NCBI GenBank assembly: GCA_002633005.1
Contig: NMRA01000002.1
Coordinates: 1,519,023-1,583,022 of the forward strand
Direction: 5' to 3'
DNA length: 64,000 nucleotides
Origin: Phoronis australis
Lineage: Eukaryota; Phoronida; Phoronidae
The first letter of the stretch is position 1. Every line of letters begins with the position of its first letter. Both the position numbers and the translations under genes were made by a program. The notes under the pieces were generated by a model. It worked only from the letters and a program-made list of their open reading frames with translations, was not told the DNA's origin and searched no databases. Positions 25,401-36,364 of this stretch are shown one piece after another.

Positions 25401-28400
25401 GGTGGAGAGAAATCTCTGTTTTCATATTATTAGACTGCTGTTTGGTAAACTAAACCTTGGAGTCTTAAGCTGTACGGTAGCACTTTCTGTGTTCCTTAAC
25501 AATAGTCTGAAAGAAAGTTTCGATTTATAATGTATAAAAATTTGTGTTTTTGCTTGTCAGGAATTCCTCCATGGTTTATTTCTTCTTTCCTTAAATTTTA
25601 GGGGTAAAACATTCACTAGTTTGGGACAGTGGAAATTAAATTAATTTATTGATGGTCAGAGTTTGTATCAAATTTTAGAAATAGACAATTTTGACCACCC
25701 CAAATCCATGAATTATGAGAAAGACTGGAAAATTACCCATTCCAAATTTTGTTGCGCTTGTGGCTGTTTTTAATGATTTTATTTGAGACTTTGCTGTTTC
25801 AAAACACAGTGGCTTATGTTAGAGAAATAAGATGAACATGGGAGCAGACATATCCCAATCTTCAGAATCAAGAAAATTCAATTCACCTTGAATTTCGGCA
25901 TCCCAAATGTTAGAGACTATCTGATCTCAGATTGGATTTTTACCATACCCTTTTCAGTACAGCAATTATAGTACGTGCGATGGTCCAACATTAAGATTAT
26001 CTCAAACCTTATTTAGTGGCCTCCATTCTAACTCGTCAGTGGCGGATTTAGGGGGGGGGGGCAAGGGGGCCATGACCCCCCCCTAAAATTCTCCCAGATA
26101 CCATGCACAATGCTTAGGCGTTGAACAAACCCTGTTTACCTTTTCTTTTTTATTAATAAGGTCCACAAATCCAAAAATTCAAGACCCATGCATCTCTACA
26201 TTTTAGGCTGGACGCACGCATGTGGCGAAATTCTGGTTATTCCTTTGCCCTGCCCTCCCAACTCAAAATCCTGGATTCGCCCCTGCTTGTAAACCATAAA
26301 ACTAAGCTTTGTCTACTAGTAAAAGAATATATTCTCTGAAAGAAAAAAGATCAAGAAATACAAAAATATGTTTTGTATTTATGTACCATTATTATTATTA
26401 TTACGTTAACACCTTTTTAAGTCGAAAATTTTAAATTATCATGATTATCTTAGCATTAGGTAGTTTTGTACCTTAGGTCATATTTAGAATTCCTTTTAAA
26501 CTACTAAATTTGTTCACAGTGTTTGTGTATTTTCACTCAGTACCCTATGTCATGTTGAATCGAATCAAATTTATTGCAGCTATCCATATATCTGTTTTCA
26601 GAGATGAAAGGTCCTGACTATGTACCTGCCAATATGTACTACGAGATCAAGGAGAGAGTAGAGATGGGTAAAATGACATCACTCTTCTTTAACAAACGTA
26701 AGTGAGTGGAGGATATAAAGGTCGTCCCACATACATAGGAATACTACTGCCATATCTTATCGGGAATTCTTTTCATGTGGGAATGTCCCAACGAGACTGA
26801 AGGCTGATTTTGTTGGAGATGCTATTTTATGATGACCAAGATTGGAACTAGTGAGGCCTAAAAATAGCCGGCTGATCACCATGCATCGGAATTTTCATCG
26901 TTTTTTGAGCAGTAAAACTGCTTTTTTGGCAACGATGTCGTTGATCAGTGTTTTAGGTAACCCAAATGAATGAGCCCAGTCAAATTTGGCGTTGTATACG
27001 CGAGTTTACTTAACCAGGAAACTGCACATCTACCGTGAACTGTGACCTCTACCACTGTAGTATACAGATTGGCTCTACTTTCCTGTGTTTTATGGCGTAT
27101 TTCATGTCTTATTGAATGCTGGCATGTACTCATACGTGGGATAAGAACAGCAAATATTTTGCTCATTTGCTGACAATTGAAAATAAGATTTCTGCCAGTA
27201 TCATGGACGCGTGTCTGTCAATAGTAAAGTGGTGGCTGATAATCTTTCATTTGGCGGTATGACTTTGGTGCATGAGCAACACTGACAAGTTACTCAGGGT
27301 CTGCTGGTACCTGTCCTGGTGAAACGCTACACCATACAGGCAGGCGGGAAACTTTAGTTGGTGTCACTGGAATCATGCAATTTCTATTTCTTGGTAGCCC
27401 CTCATGCAGCAGTGGATCATTTTAGAACAATTCCTAACAACGTTTTGGAGAACATTGCATACAGCATAGTTTCTGAAATATGATGTCTTGAAGTTAACTA
27501 AATTTGGAATTTTTCTAGGGTCTTATCTTCAATAGAATGCATTATAGATATTGCTGTTGTGTAGTTGCTTCATTCAGGTGAACCACTGCAGTTTCATTTT
27601 ACATGTCTTGTCAATTTCAGTTGGAGTTTACCTGTTCTACCTGTGTATTGTCATTTACCTTTACGGAGACCTGGCCATTTATGCTGTCACCATTCCTAAG
27701 TCTCTGCGGGACGTTGTATGGTATGGATTGATGAATATCGAAAATAGTAATCAAACTTGTCCGTATGTTGTAAGAGGAGGCAGTGTGGCTTAGTGAGATA
27801 GGTGTCTGCTCCCTTTACTCAGTGGGTTTGAGTCCCACTGGGGCACACTGACAGACCCTTGAGTCAGATCTCTAGCTCCTCAGCTCGGTTTTAACTATAT
27901 ATTGAATAAAGCATAGAGATAGTTCTAGGTGATCAGTGCAATGGGCCCACATGAGCTGCCTGCATGTGCACGTCTGGTACAATGTGTACTAGACTGCCTG
28001 CAATTATTTTTTTATTTAATGAATGGCGGTTTAGTGTTTCACACGCATCCTCTTCTGTTACTGTTGTTTTAAGACATTATTGTAAATCAAAATGTCTTGT
28101 ACAGTGGCTAAATAATCATTTTATGACACAATCTACATTGTCTAGTTTTTATTCTTATTCCATCTTTTAAGAGATTTCTGTTGATTGCTTCTACCTGACA
28201 AGTTGCAATTGATGCAACCACCTCCAAACTGTCCAATGTTGAGGTTCAGTTGTCTCAAATTCTGATTTGTGATCCTAGTTTGAGTGTCAAGAGGTGGGTT
28301 GATGTTGTCTGGGGCCTACGGAGTAAGTATTTCGACCAAAACCCTCAGGATTCGTCTGAAATTTGAATACTCGTACCTGGCGAATATCTGCCTCAACATA

Positions 28401-31400
28401 ATAAATATCATAAAACAAGACTTGTGCATCTTACATTAAAAGTTTCATAACAATCCATCGACTAGTAGCTTGTTTTAGAACACTTGTACTGTTTGCACAC
28501 GATGCTCTTTGTGTTCTCAAAATTTATTTGGTATTGGGAAAAGCAATTCTAACTGGGTAATGATGACCGAAATTCGTAAATGTCAGCTATGAGTGTATTG
28601 GGTCACTTGCAGGAGTTGTGCATTTTGAAAACCTATCATTCGGGATCATTGTACGGTAAAAATTCCCAAATTTAATACAGTCTCTCGAATTTCGGACACC
28701 TAAATCCGACCCCAAACTGAATTATTTTGATTCTGAAATTTGGGACACTGTCGATTTTGCCGTCTTACATTTCTCGAATTTCGGACGGCCAATATCGCCT
28801 ATTTCTAAAATTTCGGACAGGTTCAAAATAATCGTTTTTACCATAAGTGACTATTGCTGTTCACTGTGTATTATGCTAACAACTGCTTCAAATTGATTTG
28901 AATCATTCTTACTATCACACTAGGTGTTGAATGAATGAAGAAGACCCATTAAGCGGACCTAGCTGTTAGATGTGTTGTATTTTTTCTATTACAGCACATT
29001 TGGTAATAACTACACATTAATGAACGAAACAATCTCCGACGATGATAAGTGCTGGGAGGGGAAGTCCATCAAAAGACTAGATATTTATAGAATATTTGTG
29101 GTAAGTTGAACTAAGACGTCGGTGTCTGAAGTATTGGTTTGTTACTCGACTGCATGTCTTTATCTTGTGATATTGACTACTTTAGTATTGAAAGTGATGT
29201 ATAGAAGTGCAATAGCTGCATTTTGAATTCAGCTCCCCTCTTTTATGGATGAGGAAAAACAATGATTGACCTATCCGCTGTTTTGTGCCGAGTCGGACAA
29301 GAAAAGGATGACTCTCATGAAATTCTTCCCGTTTTAGGAGCATCTTTTACTTTACAAATAACACTTCTTTAGTTTCAACTCTAGATGATAGCAGTTTTGA
29401 AATCCAAGTATCAGTCTAGTCCTTTACATCATGGCTTGCTAATGCCAATTGTCTGTTATGATGAATACATTGAAGGTGGGTGAAGTACAAGGTGCTGCAA
29501 AAGTGGCCGAGTTTCTATAAAATTTGTACTAGAAGGGTTGGCGTCATCAATTCTTATTAAAAACATTGATCTTACTTCCTTGTGTGTGAAGCAGGGAAAT
29601 TATTACATTAGCAGTGAGTTGACTGTGGTAAAACACTGGCTGAAATAAAAACCCGAGTGTTGTTTGAGATTTTACACAATACTATGTTTCTGGATTTACT
29701 CTTTGCTCATGTATTGCCGCTATTTGATTCAACTGGCGTACCTTTACAGAGAAGCAGTATTCTGTTTTATCCACACAAAACACATTTTTAGATATTCAGT
29801 ATGGAACTGAACTGTTCCCGTTATTTAGTGGTAGTAACCTCGAAAGATTTCACGGCAAAGTACACCAATAGTATTTATTTTGATTAGAAATCAACCCTAC
29901 ACTGGATGATGGTTATTATTATTCATCCATGTGAATATTTAAATAGATGCAAAAAATATGAGTCATGGCTACTGGTCAGGATTTAATACAAATTTCCCGA
30001 TGTTGCAGAGCTGCCCACCAGAAGGAGCCAGGCAGCATTGCAATGTCAGGAAATTTGTTATATAGCAAGTCCAGTAGCCATGGTGATTTATAATTGTTTT
30101 TGCACCTTATAACATCAAACAAGGTGGAGAAATGAACATACTCTTATTTAGTATATTGCATTTGTTTAAAAGGACACTAAACCCTGTCTTTATGATTTAA
30201 ACCAGTCGTCATTTTGTCACCTGCTGATGCAGCCATTGGCGTCAATTTTAAAAGATGAAGTCAGGAATTAGCTGAAGACTCACACTCCCAATGTCACACA
30301 TTAGATTTGGTTTTTAGTGGGTGATCTTTCTTCACAGTTGCTGTGCAATTCACTAAAAGCATTGGTGATGCTTGTCCATTTAACAGACTTTAAAACGAGT
30401 TTTCAAAATTTCCTTCAAACCCTTGGGGGTTGGCGAGGGTTAAAGAGCATTATTTTGTTTCAGAGAACTGGATGGGAATGTCGTTTTTAATATCTGCTAA
30501 TAGGCTAAAACTGTGTTTGGTATCCTCTTAAGCAAGTGGTGTAGACTAACAGTGGACAGCAATAAGACAGTATGAAACACCAGCATACCAGACATTGCAT
30601 GTTCACCAATTCAGTGGAAGTTGCTGTGAGAGATTATATGTCATTGAATTCATCCGGATTAAAGTAGCAATTTGCACTGAATGCCTTTGCTCGGTACATC
30701 TAGCATATATTTACAGAAAAGTAGTATTGGAGGAATTAAATTAATTGGTTGGTGGTAATTCGTGAATATCCGCACAAAGTCCAAACACATTGGCTCTTTG
30801 AACACACAGATGGTTATTATGCAAGCGGTGGGAAGTATAAGAAAAACTACCTACAAAGTTAAATATCAAATACCTGCATGCAGGTGTTAAAATGTTACAA
30901 ATGTGTAGTGGAAGTAACTTTGAGAGATTTCATACAAAGTGTACATCAATTCCATTTGTTTTGATTAGATTTTAGTTAGTTTATTCACTAACGATAGCCA
31001 TTGTACAATATGATTGTTATGATCAGGGCCCAGCCATGATATTAAGTGCCTTCTGATGGTTATGATTACGTAAAATGATGCGTACACAGGTTTAAACAAC
31101 GAAGCCCGCATATTGAGTCAGTTAGTGTTAAAGCCTCATAGTTAACACCAGAACCACTCTGTGGATGCTCATTGATTGAATTTGAAAGGGAATTGAATTA
31201 AATAACAGAATGGAGGGTTGCATTGTGTCCTTGGTGTTTTGAAGTTTGCCAATGAGCTTAATGCAAAAAAGTTGTTCGCATTCAAGCAGACTATTTCCAA
31301 CACAAAAACGAGTCAATTTACATTTAATTCCACAAAATGCCATTTCTTGTGATTTAAAAATCCCAGGAATAAAGTAGAATAATGTTTACTTTCATCTCTT

Positions 31401-33153
31401 TTGACCAAACATCAAACAATGTTATTCGTGGAACCATTGTTCGCTCAGATGAATCATTCTAAACTGAAACAGTACCTGTCAATAGGAGATGATGGACTAC
31501 TTAATAATATATTACATGTATGCATTACCATATGTTTACGGTATGCATTTCATTCTCTATCGTCTCTGCACGACCACAAGTGGCACTTTAGTATGAATAA
31601 GCAAATCTGTGTCTCACATCCTTCACTTGCCAGTTTTCATTCTCTTGCGCCCAGACTCGCATCAGCTTTTGAGTTGTTATTTGGATTATGTCACAGCAAA
31701 CGTCTATCAAGTTTCCATGGTGCCATCTTTGGGAAGATAGATGAAAACTAACAGGTTGTAGTACAGACTTCAAGGCAGAGAGTAAGAGCTTTTGTGTGGC
31801 TAATATGCTTCCAAGAGCTGTAATTTGGTCACGGAGAATATCTAATTTTATTGTTATGGTGAACAAACAGAATGTTGTTATTACAAACCTGTTCCATTTT
31901 TGGTTATTTTAGGCCGTGTTCTTGTGTCTCCTTGGTCCATTTACATTCTTCAACGTTCAGAAGACCAAGATGTTGCAGATATCTACAACAATACTGCGTT
32001 GGCTTGGTAGGTGTTTTATGCATTTTCATTAATTTCTAAATAGTGTATAAACAGATAAAAACACTCTAAAATACAGTCGCACCCATTAAGAGTCGAAAAC
32101 TTGTATTTTTATTACACATTTTTTCAGGATTTTAAAGTGTTTTTACCTTAAAGTTAGTTTCTACGTTGTCTGTTATTTCATCTGGTCTCAATATATGTCA
32201 TTCTGACTTCTAAATAATGGATATGCATTTAAAACCTTGCATTTCATTATATTATATTAATCAGTTTTATGGTATTTATGTCTGCTGTAATGGTCTCCGT
32301 CAATTGCTTGTTCCTAAAAGTATCTTTAGCTCACTTTATTTTGAATAACAAAGTTCATGCTGTCACAGACTTACTAACTTTTTTATGCATTGCAGCCTTT
32401 GGTCTGATGATTGTGCTGGCCACCATCCAGCTTACGCACGGAGTGACCTCTGGTGTCCATCCTGCAGTGGCCAACTTTAGTGGTATTCCTAACTTATTTG
32501 GTGTCTGTGTCTATTCCTTCATGTGCCATCACTCACTGCCATCCCTCGTCACTCCAATAGCTAACAAGTCAAAGATCTACACTCTTTTTGCCATCGATTA
32601 CTTGCTCATTCTCGGATTCTATGCTTTGTTGTCTTTCACTGGGATATTCGCCTTCAGCGATTTACGAGATCTCTACACCTTGAATTTTGAGGCTTCCGCC
32701 ACTCAGGGCCTTTTTCGCCAGATTCTTGGAGATTTCTTAGCATTATTTCCAGTATTTACGCTCAGTGCAAATTTACCAATCATATCAATAACTTTAAGAA
32801 ATAACCTGAAGACTTTGTTTTATCGTGAAAAGGCACCGTTTGGTTTTTTTGTGGACAAAATCATCTTTCCATTGGTAACCATTTTACCGCCATTTATTCT
32901 GGCTTTGATAACTAATGATGTCACATTTTTAGTTGGCATCACAGGCTCTTACGCGGGTGCTGCCATTCAGTACATTATTCCAGCTTGTCTCGTGTTTTTT
33001 TCTCGCCGTTTGACATCCGAAACTGTAGGCAACAGTATAGCGAATGCGCACACATCACCTTTCAGACACAAAGCCTGGGTTTTCCTCGTTTTACTGTGGG
33101 CACTCGTGTGCATTGTGTTTGTAACTGTTAATCACATCATCACGGGGCGTTGA
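16456..33153 (+). CDS. TMEM104: TMEM104, putative amino-acid-transporter-fold membrane protein, complete
   Basis: Nine coding exons: 16456-16509, 18325-18446, 19011-19095, 21234-21312, 26602-26697, 27621-27720, 28995-29100, 31913-32006, 32396-33153. All junctions are GT-AG and keep phase, giving 497 residues (human is 496). Exon 1 encodes MAGDGGSVTEAGSLYSPL, close to the human start. Exon 2 carries the first membrane helix with FNLIVGTGALTMPKAFAEAG, a conserved family signature. The least conserved part is the cytosolic loop in exons 4-5. The last exon encodes about half the protein, with NLFGVCVYSFMCHHSLPSL and several membrane spans. The fold belongs to the amino acid/auxin permease group (SLC36/SLC38-like); the substrate is not established, so transport is inference. 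The gene is tail-to-tail with NUP85. A 62-bp minisatellite begins about 8 bp after the exon 3 donor. The exon 5/6 join makes Leu where human has Val. Confidence 0.95.
16650..17058. mobile_element. MITE family C, intact copy
   Basis: Terminal inverted repeats of about 60 bp share the words GAACTTGGAAT, TTAATCTCAAGATC and CGTGAAC with their inverses at the right end (TTCCAAGTTCGCCCACAGCA). No coding capacity. A second copy, split by a transposon, flanks 48935-50593. This copy lies in TMEM104 intron 1. Confidence 0.65.
17060..17662. mobile_element. Inverted-repeat element, family B, copy with clear ends
   Basis: CACTGTCCCAACTAG (17060-17074) and CTAGTTGGGACAGTG (17648-17662) are perfect inverses. 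Interior arms share family B words such as GAGGCATAATTCGCCGAAAA and TTTGATGGTTTAATCAGTG. It directly abuts the family C element on its left. Confidence 0.65.
17822..18112. mobile_element. Inverted pair of tRNA-like SINE heads
   Basis: The left copy (+) has GGGGTTAGAGCAGTTACCTA, then CTTTCGAGCCC. The right copy (-) reads GGATAGAGTAGTTACCTA, then CTTTCGAGCCC. These resemble RNA polymerase III A and B boxes. The two copies continue with shared GTCCTTGGTG and TTGTCCAAC and form a roughly 290-bp foldback. Open frames here on both strands are repeat artefacts. Confidence 0.5.
19104..19705. repeat. Minisatellite, ~62-bp unit, ~10 copies, next to TMEM104 exon 3
   Basis: The unit contains GGTATATTTGTCTGGGAGAC, then ACACAAACCAGTGTTCATAG. 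It starts about 8 bp after the exon 3 donor. The first unit reads AAATTTGTCTGGGAGACAG directly after GTAATGAC. Variants are single-base changes. The short open frames on both strands are the repeat read through. Confidence 0.9.
20774..21060. mobile_element. Degraded relative of the 35.2-kb MITE
   Basis: GGTAAAATTGCACCAATTTT opens the segment. GCTGTGATACAAAACTTG and TTGGTGCTGCTTATGTT match the interior of 35175-35390. The right end is eroded. Confidence 0.4.
21313..26601. other. Long TMEM104 intron 4
   Basis: This 5.3-kb intron holds no recognisable exon. It carries CAT/CAC-type trinucleotide repeats at about 24503-24551 and 24970-25017 and a hAT-like MITE at 26037-26285. A 79-codon frame at 24968 starts inside the trinucleotide repeat and is not credible. 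Confidence 0.6.
26037..26285. mobile_element. hAT-like MITE with poly-G/poly-C interior
   Basis: CAGTGGCGGATTTAGG at the left and CCTGGATTCGCCCCTG at the right are imperfect inverses of the common CAGNGGCGGAT-type end. A run of ten or more G and then a C run follow the left end. I see no clear 8-bp target duplication. Confidence 0.55.
27779..27935 (+). mobile_element. tRNA-derived SINE or tRNA pseudogene
   Basis: TGGCTTAGTGAGATAGG fits an A box and GGGTTTGAGTCCC a B box. CAGTGTG and CACACTG could pair as an acceptor stem, and AGTGGG/CCCACT as the T stem. The anticodon arm is not convincing, so this is probably a SINE head followed by an unrelated tail. It lies 60 bp into TMEM104 intron 6. 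Confidence 0.45.
28655..28850. mobile_element. Small inverted-repeat element with repeated TCGAATTTCGGAC
   Basis: GGTAAAAATTC near the left end and GTTTTTACCATA near the right are inverse. TCGAATTTCGGAC or close variants occur three times inside. Related words occur near 52905-53000 and 25880-25930. Confidence 0.35.
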
Positions 33154-33436
33154 GGGTTCCTATGTCAGGACGTTCTCCTACTTATTTTTGTAAAACTTCT
33201 TAAATTCAAATTCTGAAATAGTTTGATTTCTTCTAACAAATATGTGGTCGAGTGTGCTCTTGTACTTGTTAAAACATTAAAACTTACCATAGAAATGGTT
33301 CCATGTGGAAAAATATTCTTGCTTCAGCTCATAAAGGGATGGGAATCTCTTAATATGTATTGGGCAAGTTTAATACTGGATGTTTTACAGAAAATAAAAG
33401 ACATTTGGGTTTCTTGGCAACGTTACATTAGTACCA

Positions 33437-33442
33437 AATAAA
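33437..33442 (+). promoter_or_regulatory. TMEM104 poly(A) signal candidate
   Basis: AATAAA 284 bases after the TMEM104 stop codon, the first canonical signal downstream. Confidence 0.5.
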
Positions 33443-35174
33443 GTTTTGAAAAGTTGAGAACCGATACACATTGATACTACTTTAAAACCATTTGGGTGAG
33501 CGCACAAATGACAGTAGGCAGCACTATTAGTGGGAAACTGCTGTATGGTTTTGTATTGTTTACTCGTTCTTGTTAAAGATTGGGAGTGATTATTGTCCTT
33601 GAATATTTTGATTTGTTATGTTTGGGAGATGTAACTAGTTTCTACTGTGTATTGAATTGTTTTCCTGACATCTCGGAATGCAATTCTGTTATGGGCTTGA
33701 CAAGTATGGAACTAACGAAGGTGTGTCTACTTCATACGTAAATACATGTTTGCGTATTGGAAAATGAGGGCCAGTGCAGACGAGATGCTATGTGCTTCAA
33801 ATGCTAATGAACTTGGCTCATAGCTCACTTCTGCAGCAAAATGATCCTCGTGAGTACATTGCCTTGCGAGGCGATGAGGTGAATGTCTCACTTGTTTGTT
33901 TCTTTTACCTGGCAAGCATAAATTCTCACAGCAAGCAGGTGGGGTGAGCGATGTCACTTAGAGTGCTTAGCCGGTTACAGTCTGTAGCCAATCAGAATCG
34001 ATTATTGCATCACCTGACAAGTATCTCGCTTGCTCATTGTAGCTGTGTGCTACATTTATGGTGATTGGTTCTACAATCCTAGTTTACGAGTCTGTGAGCA
34101 TTCTGCCTCGCTGTGTGTAGGTAACCTGCATAGATCTTTGAGCTATTGTTCTCTTGAGGCATACAGCTGAACTCATAGCTTTCTGTGTGCGATTGCTTTA
34201 AGATAAAGGTAGTAAGCGGCTGTATCGGGATCCCCACCTGTTACATTCCGTTTTTATCTTATGTTGGCAATTTTACCTTTTTATTGATATCTGCTTTCAT
34301 TTCTGTCAAATACATCGTAATGGTCAAGCATAGGGTACATCATCTATTCAATTTTCTTATCTCAGATTATGAATACTGGCATTAGTGCCTTATCAGGAGT
34401 CAAATGCGTACATATCAAAATATCCAGCCACTCATCTGGCAGATTGTGCTGTGTATGTTATATTTCCGTGTAAGCCCATGAACAGCCCAATTTCTACCAA
34501 CAAACGTTCACTTATCACACTGTGCCGATTCTTCACCTACTTTATAGCACACCATATGGCGATAAAATTTTATTTTTATCAAAAGAAATTTCTCAAAATC
34601 AAAATTAAGAAAATTGTAATTAGCTAGGATTGAACAATTAAGATGTCATAAAACATTTGGTAAAGTTATTAACTTGCAGTAAGGTAATCGGCTATTGACC
34701 AACAGAAAAATGATTATTTTGACAATTATTTTTTGCATAAATAAGTGATGAACTACCATGGTATTCAAATCATGTAAACTATTTGTATTGGTCTGGAAGC
34801 GAGGGGAAAACATATAATCAAGTGTGTGAGATATTCATTGTTTAATTTTGTAAATAAGTGCTATAGGTCATTGTGATTTCTAACCAGATTATTGGGATAT
34901 ACAATTGGTAGAATCCTACCGATATTGGACAGGAATAATTGCCTTTTTTGATTTGCGCTCCTTGTATGAAACGGTGGAAAATAGTCTCACTTGTCTGGCA
35001 TAGTGTCCTAAATTGGTGACATTTCACAATAGGAGTAAAACTGGAAAACGTGGGATTTGAGTATTTTAACAGGTGTTTCACCTACATGCATTTTACTGAT
35101 ATTATCTCTTCTGTTTACACATTGTATTTAATATTAATTTGTATCAACTGTTTTATTTCAAGCACTTGTAGATA

Positions 35175-35390
35175 CAGTAAAATCTCACCAATTTTGGACA
35201 AAGCAATTGGCAAAATTGCACTTTTTTCATTTTTCTTATAGGCTTATAAAATATTGTCTGGGAGTAGCTGTGATGCAGAGTGTGATCATGGAAAGACATA
35301 GATTTGGTGCTACTTATTTTTGCGAAAAATTGAGGAAGTAAAATTTCGCTTGGCCAACATATTTTGTCCTAAGTTGGTGAGATTTTACCA
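35175..35390. mobile_element. MITE with TA flanks, mariner-like
   Basis: Ends CAGTAAAATCTCACCAATTT and the inverse of TGGTAAAATCTCACCAACTT are about 27 bp long with few mismatches and are flanked by TA on both sides, as expected of Tc1/mariner-related insertions. Interior noncoding. Confidence 0.6.
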
Positions 35391-36364
35391 TAAACCTCAA
35401 AAAAGTTTGGAAATGAATGTTCTGTGTTATTTTGTATCTAATTATTTGTTTTGCACATTTTTGGAAAAAATAATGTTGTTAACTGCATTTTATTGAAATA
35501 TCAAAGTTGCAAAGATGGACACTTCCGCATTTTATACTCTTATCTGAAACAAATTCGACAAAAAGTATAATTTGAAATTTACTGATTGTAAATATTTTTA
35601 CAGAGTAACAAATACTTTTTCCAGTGGTGTGCAATACTGTACAACTCAATGACAAATAACAAAAAACCGAACAAAAAAATTTTCAACTTTTCGAGATTTT
35701 AAATAATTGAATATATTGTACATGATTGTCTGTTTTAAGTAGTGCAACGCTATGGTTAATGGGAAATTTAAATATTTAAATTTGTGAACATTTAACATTG
35801 TGTAGCTGTTATATCAGGGATGTCATTGTAATGTTATCACTTGATGGATGGTAAACTGTGATAAGACTAGACTGTCAGTCGTTGATGGACGCACATACTG
35901 GGACCATGTCTACATATTGCATTCCTTACCGATAATAAAATGAATAAAGTTTCAGAAAGATTTTACAAGGACTTGTATTTAAGGTCTTTTTACAATTATT
36001 TACAACTAACAATGATGATGCTTGTCAAAAAACGGTCTACCTGCACAAACGCATGATTTAAGGCAATCCATGATCCTATTATCCATGCACTAATGCCACT
36101 CTACAGGTTAATGGCATTCTACTCATGCCAGTCAGGAATTGGAGGATCCAATCTTCATTCAAAGCACCACATATTATATCGAACCTAATTGCTAATAGAT
36201 GACAGATACACAATCACTATAACGCTTTGTACAAAAAATACCAATAGGCAAAATATACCGAGCTATTAAACAACAGTTCTGTAATATCTTTCTGTACATT
36301 ACAATGACTTGTGTACGCCAGACAATTCAGCTCCACACTTTGCAGAATGGAACGGCCTAAGTTG

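Larger units (their letters stand above)
33154..36290. other. TMEM104 3' UTR and convergent intergenic interval
   Basis: AATAAA at 33437-33442 would give a 3' UTR of about 300 bases. Further signals at 35934-35939 and 35943-35948 could serve a longer form. A MITE at 35175-35390 is the only other structure seen. No additional gene is recognisable. Confidence 0.5.

Noticed and set aside
27779-27852. Functional tRNA gene
   Set aside because: The acceptor and T stems can be drawn, but the anticodon arm is poor and the body continues into SINE-like tail sequence.
32269-32395. Upstream start for the last TMEM104 exon (frame open from 32269)
   Set aside because: The sequence before 32396 is intron ending TTGCAG. 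The phase from the exon at 31913-32006 and the human protein both place the exon start at 32396.
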